A stretch of DNA of 9,031 nt, from the NCBI GenBank assembly GCA_013360825.1, contig JABWAY010000161.1:1-9031 (forward strand). Reading direction: 5' to 3'. A program made the position numbers and the translations under genes. The notes under the pieces are model-generated. The model worked only from the letters and a program-made list of their open reading frames with translations. It ran no database searches and was not told the DNA's origin. This stretch comes from Candidatus Brocadiia bacterium. GTDB lineage: Bacteria; Planctomycetota; MHYJ01; WSZJ01. This document shows positions 5,324 to 9,031 of the stretch, one piece after another. Numbering within the stretch: the first letter of the stretch is position 1; every line of letters begins with the position of its first letter.

Positions 5324-6760
5324 TCATACCACCTCCCCCCATCCCCGCCATCCCCCCGGCTCCCCCCCGGCCGCCACCCACACCGCCTCCATCGCCTCAC
5401 CCTTCCGCTCTAGACTCCCGCGGTCCCCAACCTGCTTCAGCAGCTCAATCCCCTGCCGCCAGTCCTCCGCCGCATCCCCGCGCCGACCCGCCGCAAGGTG
5501 CAGCATCGCCCGGTCACAACGACAGATCCCCTCGGCCCGCGGGTGGCGTAACTCCCGGTGGATCGCAATCGCCTCGTCGATCGCCTTCCGCGCCCGCTCC
5601 TCCCTGCCCGTCTCGTGAAACACATTCGCGAGACTCCCCAGCGCGAATCCGGCGCCGCGGCGGTTGCCGACCTCCTGGCACAGCGCCAGCCCCCGCTCGA
5701 ACGCCGGCTCCGCCAGGTCGAAACGCTTCTGGTTCCAGTAGTGCGCGCCCAGGTTCGTCAGCAGGATCCCCTCCGAACGCCGGTTCCCCAGTTCCCGGTG
5801 GATCGTCAGCGCGGCCTGGAAGTGTTTCTCGGCGTCCTCGTAGCGTCCGGAGATGCTGATCATGGTGGCGAGATTTCCCTGGGCGATTCCGGCAAAGCGG
5901 CGATCCCCGATTTCGAGGAGGAGGGCGAGAGACCTCGAGAGGACTTCCTCCGCAAGGTCCGCCCGCCCGGTCTCGGTGTAGATGCTCGACAGATTGGCCA
6001 GGGACAGGGCCTCGAGGCGCCTGTCTCCGGACTGCCGGTTCGCGGTCAGCAGTTCCCCGAACACCCGCTCCGCCTCCGCCGGGCGCCCCGTCGCGCGCAG
6101 GACGATCGCCAGCGTGTTGAGCGTCGTGATTTCCCCGTGCCGGTCTCCCTCGGCCCGGTGGAGGGCGAGCGCCTGCTCGGCGAGCGGCTGCGCCTCCTCG
6201 ACACGCCCGACGTCGATCGCGTGCGCCGCAACATGGCCGAGAGTCCGCGCTTCGAGACGCCGGTTGCCCGCGGCGCGGAACAGGGCGAGGGCCTCTTCGA
6301 AGCACGCGACCGCGGCGGCGGGCTTCCCGGCATCGGAGGCGGCGCCCGCGGCGCGGCCGAGCGCCTCCCCGCGGTCGCATCCTTCGGAGAGGGCCGCGAG
6401 CTGGCGCCAGAGCCGTTCCGCTGTCTCGTCGCGAAAGTGCCGGTCGGCATGCCGGGCGGCGCGGCCGAGGTAGCGCTTGTGCAGACCCTTCATCCCGGCG
6501 GCGCCCGCGTGCGCGGCGAGGTCTTCGGCGAAAGGATCCGCCGGGTGCGCCGTCGAGGCCGTGCGCTCCGCGATGCCGTCCACGGGGTCCGGTTCCGGCG
6601 CCCGCCCGCCTGCGAGCTCCTCGATCGCGGCAAAGGCGAGTTCGTGAAGCCGGGCGCGATCGCCGGGGAGCTGGAGCCGGTAGGCGACCTCCCGCAGGAG
6701 GGCGTGGCGGAACAGGTAGGCGGATTCCGCGGAGAACGATCCGGTGAACTCGGCGTTCAT
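5324..6760 (-). CDS. Tetratricopeptide-repeat protein with the C-terminal edge of an ATPase module at its N-terminus
   Basis: This 478-residue predicted cytoplasmic protein is built mainly of TPR helices for protein-protein contacts. Residues 166-445 are seven consecutive units of exactly 40 residues, each starting DRR/NRR-like and containing 'NLA...TGR...AE......AL...R..G'. A degenerate unit precedes them at about 129-165. Residues 14-45 (AYLFRHALLREVAYRLQLPG, then RARLHELAF) match the segment closing the AAA/NB-ARC-like ATPase module of large kinase, cyclase or transcription-factor TPR regulators ('F-HAL-EVAY---R--LH'). Here the ATPase itself is absent. The start is fixed: no in-frame ATG, GTG or TTG occurs between 6760 and the in-frame stop at 6899-6901, and a TACGAT lies 9 bases upstream. 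It is either a truncated relic or a stand-alone adaptor. The terminator upstream separates it from the lipoprotein gene. Function unknown. Confidence 0.85.
   Translation of the reverse strand: MNAEFTGSFSAESAYLFRHALLREVAYRLQLPGDRARLHELAFAAIEELAGGRAPEPDPVDGIAERTASTAHPADPFAEDLAAHAGAAGMKGLHKRYLGRAARHADRHFRDETAERLWRQLAALSEGCDRGEALGRAAGAASDAGKPAAAVACFEEALALFRAAGNRRLEARTLGHVAAHAIDVGRVEEAQPLAEQALALHRAEGDRHGEITTLNTLAIVLRATGRPAEAERVFGELLTANRQSGDRRLEALSLANLSSIYTETGRADLAEEVLSRSLALLLEIGDRRFAGIAQGNLATMISISGRYEDAEKHFQAALTIHRELGNRRSEGILLTNLGAHYWNQKRFDLAEPAFERGLALCQEVGNRRGAGFALGSLANVFHETGREERARKAIDEAIAIHRELRHPRAEGICRCDRAMLHLAAGRRGDAAEDWRQGIELLKQVGDRGSLERKGEAMEAVWVAAGGEPGGWRGWGEVV
5426..6265 (-). repeat. Seven tandem 120-base units encoding 40-residue TPRs
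   Basis: These bases encode residues 166-445 of the TPR protein. All seven units are exactly 40 codons with no indels. The recurring start is [DN]RR.E or a variant, with an invariant-like Gly at unit position 20 (G, K once) and Gly at position 40 (R once). The units are diverged in sequence, so this is protein-level periodicity rather than a recent DNA duplication. Confidence 0.75.
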
Positions 6761-6769
6761 GGGAGCGGC

Positions 6770-6775
6770 ATCGTA
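6770..6775 (-). promoter_or_regulatory. Candidate -10 element of the TPR gene
   Basis: TACGAT on the minus strand (6775-6770) ends 9 bases before the ATG at 6760. The spacer GCCGCTCCC has no Shine-Dalgarno. It lies downstream of the lipoprotein terminator, as expected for an independent promoter. No good -35 is visible. Confidence 0.4.
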
Positions 6776-6835
6776 CCCGTCCCGGAGGGGCGCGCGCCGC
6801 GGCGACCCGGAATCACCCCTGCCGGTTCTTCGCGC

Positions 6836-6878
6836 ACGAATAGAAACGGCGGGCGAGACTCGCGTCTCACCCGCCGTT
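6836..6878 (-). terminator. Strong intrinsic terminator after the TRL lipoprotein gene
   Basis: Arms 6845-6859 and 6864-6878 pair over 15 positions around a 4-base loop (6860-6863). The one position that mismatches in the plus-strand reading (C6854/A6869) becomes a G-U wobble in the minus-strand RNA, so the stem is complete only in that orientation. Minus-strand bases after the stem read TTCTATTCG, a modest U-rich run. This agrees with termination of the lipoprotein transcript before the TPR gene. Confidence 0.8.
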
Positions 6879-6882
6879 GAGC

Positions 6883-6898
6883 GTTCGCAGGTGCGAAC
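6883..6898 (-). other. Second small hairpin touching the lipoprotein stop codon
   Basis: GTTCGC (6883-6888) pairs with GCGAAC (6893-6898) around a 4-base loop. It directly follows the TAA at 6901-6899 on the minus strand and precedes the long terminator stem by 4 bases. It may stabilise the 3' end of the short transcript or act with the main terminator. Confidence 0.5.
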
Positions 6899-7228
6899 TT
6901 AGTCGCCCGTGACGATCGTCTCGAACTTCCAGTAGAGGCCGCCCAGGATCTTGGTGGTCTTGTGAGAGACCGTCTTGATCTTGGACACGCCGCCATTGGC
7001 GCACGCCGTCTCAACGCTCGCGTCGCCGACCGCGATGAGGCCGACGAAGCCGGTGGCGCTGGAAGCGCCCGTCTTGGCGCCAGCAGCGTCGTTGGTGACG
7101 CCGCCGTAGTACGACGGATACTTCACGGAGCTGAACAGCCCGCCGTCCGGCACGGGGGTGATCCCGTAGGAGCAGCCGGCGAGGACCGGAATGGCGAGCA
7201 GGCAGGCGATGAGTCCGAGCTTCTTCAT
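6899..7228 (-). CDS. TRL-like family lipoprotein
   Basis: This 109-residue protein has a lipoprotein signal: MKK, a hydrophobic core and the lipobox LAGC, with the lipidated Cys at position 19. It should therefore be anchored to a membrane facing the periplasm or exterior. The mature part fits the TRL-like family (first named for a tRNA-associated locus). The features are a TP-D-G-lFs-v start, then KTGASSATGFVGLIAVGDAS (about 53-72), a TACANGGVSKIKTV segment and a closing YWKFETIVTGD. Family length is about 100, so this is complete; its function is not established. It has the only strong Shine-Dalgarno (AAGGAGGGG) in the window, a recognisable -35/-10 promoter, a roughly 55-base leader with an inverted repeat, and a strong terminator. 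It is therefore probably an independent and well-expressed transcript. Its base composition is less extreme than that of its neighbours. Confidence 0.85.
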   Translation of the reverse strand: MKKLGLIACLLAIPVLAGCSYGITPVPDGGLFSSVKYPSYYGGVTNDAAGAKTGASSATGFVGLIAVGDASVETACANGGVSKIKTVSHKTTKILGGLYWKFETIVTGD

Positions 7229-7230
7229 TT

Positions 7231-7240
7231 CCCCTCCTTT
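7231..7240 (-). promoter_or_regulatory. Strong Shine-Dalgarno of the TRL lipoprotein gene
   Basis: AAAGGAGGGG on the minus strand ends two bases before the ATG at 7228. The GGAGG core is 4 bases from the start. It is far stronger than any other ribosome binding site in the window and fixes this start. Confidence 0.8.
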
Positions 7241-7254
7241 GACAGAAACCTAGG

Positions 7255-7277
7255 ATGTGGAACACGTTCCGACACAT
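7255..7277. repeat. Inverted repeat in the lipoprotein leader
   Basis: GGAAC (7259-7263) and GTTCC (7266-7270) flank an AC centre. Outer ATGT (7255-7258) and ACAT (7274-7277) extend the pairing across a 3-base bulge. It lies between the promoter and the ribosome binding site. It could be an operator or a 5' mRNA hairpin protecting or regulating the transcript. Confidence 0.4.
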
Positions 7278-7290
7278 AACTCAGGGCGCT

Positions 7291-7320
7291 TAGATACCCG
7301 ATAGAGACTCGGGGCGTCAA
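7291..7320 (-). promoter_or_regulatory. Sigma-70-like promoter of the TRL lipoprotein gene
   Basis: On the minus strand, TTGACG (7320-7315, five of six to TTGACA) and TATCTA (7296-7291) are 18 bases apart. Transcription would start near 7284, giving a leader of about 55 bases. This is the best two-part promoter in the window. It lies in the 153-base gap after the ketosynthase stop. Confidence 0.6.
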
Positions 7321-7381
7321 GAATTTATGGGAGGAATTCCGAAGGGGTGATTTCGCCCGCAATCGGCCTGCCGGGCGGGAC

Positions 7382-8611
7382 TTAGGAACCCGTCAGAATC
7401 AACGCGGCGTTCTTGCTCCCGAACCCCAGCGTGGACACCATGATCGTCTTCGCCCCGCAGTCCCTTGCCCGGAGCGGCGTGTAGTCGAGGTCGCACGCCG
7501 GATCCGGCGTCTCCAGGTTGATCGTGGGGGGCAGCGCCCGCGCCTTCATCGAGAGAATCGCGGCGACCGCCGCCGAACTTCCGCACGCCCCCTGCGGATG
7601 ACCCGTCATCGACTTGACCGCCGTCATCGGCACGGCCTTCGCCCGGTCGCCCAGGAATCGCTTCAGCGCCTTCGTCTCGATCCGGTCGTTCAGCTGCGTC
7701 CCGGTCCCGTGAAGCCAGACCGCGTCGACGTCGTCCGGACGAAGACCCGCGTCCTCACAGGCCAGCTGCATCGCCCGCGCGGGCTCGATCCCGTCCTCGG
7801 CCATCCGGACCCGGTGGTGCGCGTCGCAGGTGCCGCCGTGCCCGCGCACCTCCCCCATCGACTTCCGCCCCTCGCGCTCAAGGATCATCATCCACGACCC
7901 CTCGGCGATCACCATCCCGTCCCGCTCGCCGTCGAACGGGCGCGACGCCCGCGCCGGCGTCGCCTGGTATTTCTTCGCCAGAATCCCCATCAGGCAGAGC
8001 CCTTCCATCATCCCCCGCGTGATCGGCGCATCCGCCCCGCCCACCAGAACGCGGTCCGCGCGCCCGTCCCGGATCAGCATCATCGCGTAGCCGATGGCGT
8101 CCGTGCTCGAGGTGCACCCGGTCGTGAGCACATGGCTCGGCCCGTGCAGCCCGAACGCCATCGACACCTCGCTCGCGATGTTCCCCATCGTCGCGGACGG
8201 GACCACGTACAGGCTCGCCTTGCGGACGTTTCCCTTGTACCAGAGGTCGTACTGCTTCTCGAGGAACTCCATGGCGCCGCCGCCGGAGCCGAGCACCACC
8301 GCGAATCTCCGGCGCTCCTCCAGGCTCAGCTTGGTCGGGTCGATCTCCGCCGTCGCAAACGCCTCGCGCCCGGCCGCGATCGCCATCGGCACGACACGCC
8401 CCACGTGCTTGAGGTCGCTCTCCGCCATGTAGAGTTTCGGGTCGAAGGTGGGAAGCCATCCCGCAATCCGGACATCCATCCCGTCCGTGGGGATCTGGGC
8501 CAGTTCGCGGATCCCGCTCTCCCCTGCCAGCAGGGCTTCCAGGTAGCGCGCGTTTCCTACTCCCTGAGGCGAAACACTTCCGACTCCGGCGATTGTGACC
8601 CTTGGGGGCAT
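7382..8611 (-). CDS. Beta-ketoacyl-ACP synthase (FabF/KAS II-like), orphan
   Basis: This 409-residue condensing enzyme of the thiolase fold joins an acyl group held on its cysteine to malonyl-ACP with loss of CO2. The full triad is present: Cys166 in TTGCTSSTDAIG, His301 in WLHGTGTQLND and His338 in VKSMTGHPQGACG, with the conserved Lys333. The N-terminus VTIAGVGSVSPQGVG (5-19) and length match FabF (about 410). The C-terminal loop reads TLGFGSKNAAL (394-404) where fatty-acid FabF usually has GFGG(T/H)N, and the first His motif has Leu-His-Gly-Thr-Gly in place of Ala-His-Gly-Thr-Ser. This points to a specialised ketosynthase rather than the housekeeping FabF. No acyl-carrier protein, reductase or dehydratase gene is nearby. 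ATG 8611 is chosen because the conserved domain starts at once and a TATGAT ends 7 bases upstream. The in-frame extension to 8908 is antisense to the next gene. Confidence 0.9.
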   Translation of the reverse strand: MPPRVTIAGVGSVSPQGVGNARYLEALLAGESGIRELAQIPTDGMDVRIAGWLPTFDPKLYMAESDLKHVGRVVPMAIAAGREAFATAEIDPTKLSLEERRRFAVVLGSGGGAMEFLEKQYDLWYKGNVRKASLYVVPSATMGNIASEVSMAFGLHGPSHVLTTGCTSSTDAIGYAMMLIRDGRADRVLVGGADAPITRGMMEGLCLMGILAKKYQATPARASRPFDGERDGMVIAEGSWMMILEREGRKSMGEVRGHGGTCDAHHRVRMAEDGIEPARAMQLACEDAGLRPDDVDAVWLHGTGTQLNDRIETKALKRFLGDRAKAVPMTAVKSMTGHPQGACGSSAAVAAILSMKARALPPTINLETPDPACDLDYTPLRARDCGAKTIMVSTLGFGSKNAALILTGS

Positions 8612-8618
8612 CCCGGCG

Positions 8619-8624
8619 ATCATA
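8619..8624 (-). promoter_or_regulatory. Candidate -10 element of the ketosynthase gene
   Basis: TATGAT on the minus strand (8624-8619), five of six to TATAAT, ends 7 bases before the ATG at 8611. The spacer CGCCGGG is not a Shine-Dalgarno, so a leaderless transcript is predicted. Seventeen bases upstream is CTTTTC, a poor -35. Confidence 0.55.
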
Positions 8625-8653
8625 CAGGCAGAGTCGCGAATGAAAAGGGGTTC

Positions 8654-8686
8654 TTCCCGGGAATCGGGGGAACACCGGGGTGTCCC
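8654..8686. repeat. Two adjacent palindromes in a divergent promoter region
   Basis: TTCCCGGGAA (8654-8663) is a perfect 10-base palindrome. Five bases on, ACACC-GG-GGTGT (8672-8683) is an inverted repeat that extends to GGG...CCC (8668-8686) across one bulged base. They lie between the -10-like sites of the ketosynthase (8624-8619) and the right-edge gene (8704-8709). That is where operators shared by divergent genes are often found. No regulator gene is visible in the window. Confidence 0.35.
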
Positions 8687-8703
8687 GCAGGCGTGCGCGG
8701 CGG

Positions 8704-8709
8704 TAGATT
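8704..8709 (+). promoter_or_regulatory. Candidate -10 element of the right-edge gene
   Basis: TAGATT ends 7 bases before the ATG at 8717. The spacer GGTCGGC has no Shine-Dalgarno. Seventeen bases upstream, the -35 position falls within the second palindrome (8681-8686, TGTCCC), which is a poor -35 match. Confidence 0.4.
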
Positions 8710-8716
8710 GGTCGGC

Positions 8717-9031
8717 ATGCTGCAGGAAATTCGCGACGATCTGGAGGGCTGGCTCGGGGAAAACGAGGCCTCCGTGTTGCGCGCAGCCGACCCGGAACGG
8801 CTTCGCCGGAGCTACCCCCGGGCGGTTTCGCGGGAGAGCTGGCGGGCCGCGGACGATGCGGTCACCGCGGCCGGGGCCCGCGGCGATGCGGATCTCCTGG
8901 CCCGACACACCGCCCTCCGCGGTCTGGCGGCGCGGCTCTGGCTCGCGGAGGAGGAGAAGGAGGAAGCGGCGGCGGCGCGTGCGCGGCTGGAGGCCGCCCG
9001 CGGACGGCTCCCCGACGGGCAGGAGACCGAT
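8717..9031 (+). CDS. Unrecognised charged, Ala/Glu/Arg-rich protein, cut by window edge
   Basis: The frame from ATG 8717 stays open for 105 codons to the window end. The product begins MLQEIRDDLEGWLGENEASV, and later reads LARHTALRGLAARLWLAEEE followed by KEEAAAARARLEAARGRLP. It has no signal peptide or membrane segment. The alternating charged and Ala/Leu pattern suggests long amphipathic helices, possibly a coiled coil, in about the last 50 residues. Codon use is GC-rich at third positions like its neighbours. The -10-like TAGATT just upstream and divergence from the ketosynthase across a 105-base region support it as a real gene. I do not recognise a family. Confidence 0.6.
   Translation, partial: MLQEIRDDLEGWLGENEASVLRAADPERLRRSYPRAVSRESWRAADDAVTAAGARGDADLLARHTALRGLAARLWLAEEEKEEAAAARARLEAARGRLPDGQETD

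Noticed and set aside
5558..6880. A 440-codon plus-strand frame opposite the TPR gene
   Set aside because: Its length comes from the biased codon use of the TPR gene. It has no domain, and it runs through the strong minus-strand terminator hairpin.
7320..7381. CGCCCG...CGGGCG hairpin after the ketosynthase stop as a terminator
   Set aside because: Only six base pairs around a 12-base loop and no U-tract in the minus direction. It may be chance in GC-rich DNA.
8612..8908. In-frame extension of the ketosynthase to 8908
   Set aside because: The conserved ketosynthase N-terminus begins at 8611 right after a TATGAT. The extension would be antisense to the right-edge gene and crosses the palindromes.
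1..9031. CRISPR array, tRNA/rRNA gene, insertion sequence, prophage or toxin-antitoxin/defence system
   Set aside because: I saw no regularly spaced direct repeats, no cloverleaf-like segment, no transposase or integrase motif, and no paired small toxin-antitoxin genes. RecD2 here has repair-type architecture and no defence neighbours.

Overview
The window is strongly GC-rich bacterial DNA, with long spurious open frames on the strand opposite almost every gene. It carries nine substantial coding regions and two tiny reading frames, packed with short gaps; no intergenic stretch exceeds 300 bases. No mobile element, CRISPR array, tRNA or rRNA was recognised. A high-GC, environmental bacterium with a secreted alpha/beta hydrolase, a TRL-family lipoprotein and a TPR protein related to ATPase-TPR regulators fits Planctomycetota, Acidobacteriota, Myxococcota or a similar phylum. 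The sequence alone does not settle the phylum.

Layout. Bases 1-837 (minus) hold the N-terminal 279 codons of a RecD2-type helicase cut by the window edge. A divergent promoter region (838-956) separates it from a plus-strand cluster: a 30-residue hydrophobic peptide frame, two unrelated class I SAM-dependent methyltransferases, and then, behind its own promoter-like site, a secreted alpha/beta hydrolase. Next come a MocA-like nucleotidyltransferase and an RsuA/RluB-family pseudouridine synthase, linked through a 15-codon mini-frame that overlaps both. These converge on a minus-strand block: a TPR protein with seven exact 40-residue repeats, a small TRL-family lipoprotein with a good promoter, Shine-Dalgarno site and strong terminator, and an orphan beta-ketoacyl-ACP synthase. 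The right edge (8717-9031, plus) holds the start of an unrecognised charged, Ala/Glu/Arg-rich protein, divergent from the ketosynthase.

How the genes work together. No single pathway joins them; the window looks mostly like housekeeping and accessory genes in short independent units. Probable co-transcribed pairs are methyltransferase 1 with 2 and the nucleotidyltransferase with the pseudouridine synthase.

The most consistent unexplained signal is regulatory. Six of the nine main genes have a -10-like hexamer ending only 6-9 bases before the start codon with no Shine-Dalgarno sequence, which predicts leaderless mRNAs. The TRL lipoprotein instead has a roughly 55-base leader, a strong Shine-Dalgarno site and an inverted repeat. 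Other points worth a look are the coupling mini-frames, the TPR protein that begins exactly where an AAA ATPase module normally ends, the CxC/CPLC cysteine cluster inside the second methyltransferase, and paired palindromes in the divergent ketosynthase promoter. I see no convincing evidence for a wholly new multi-gene system.
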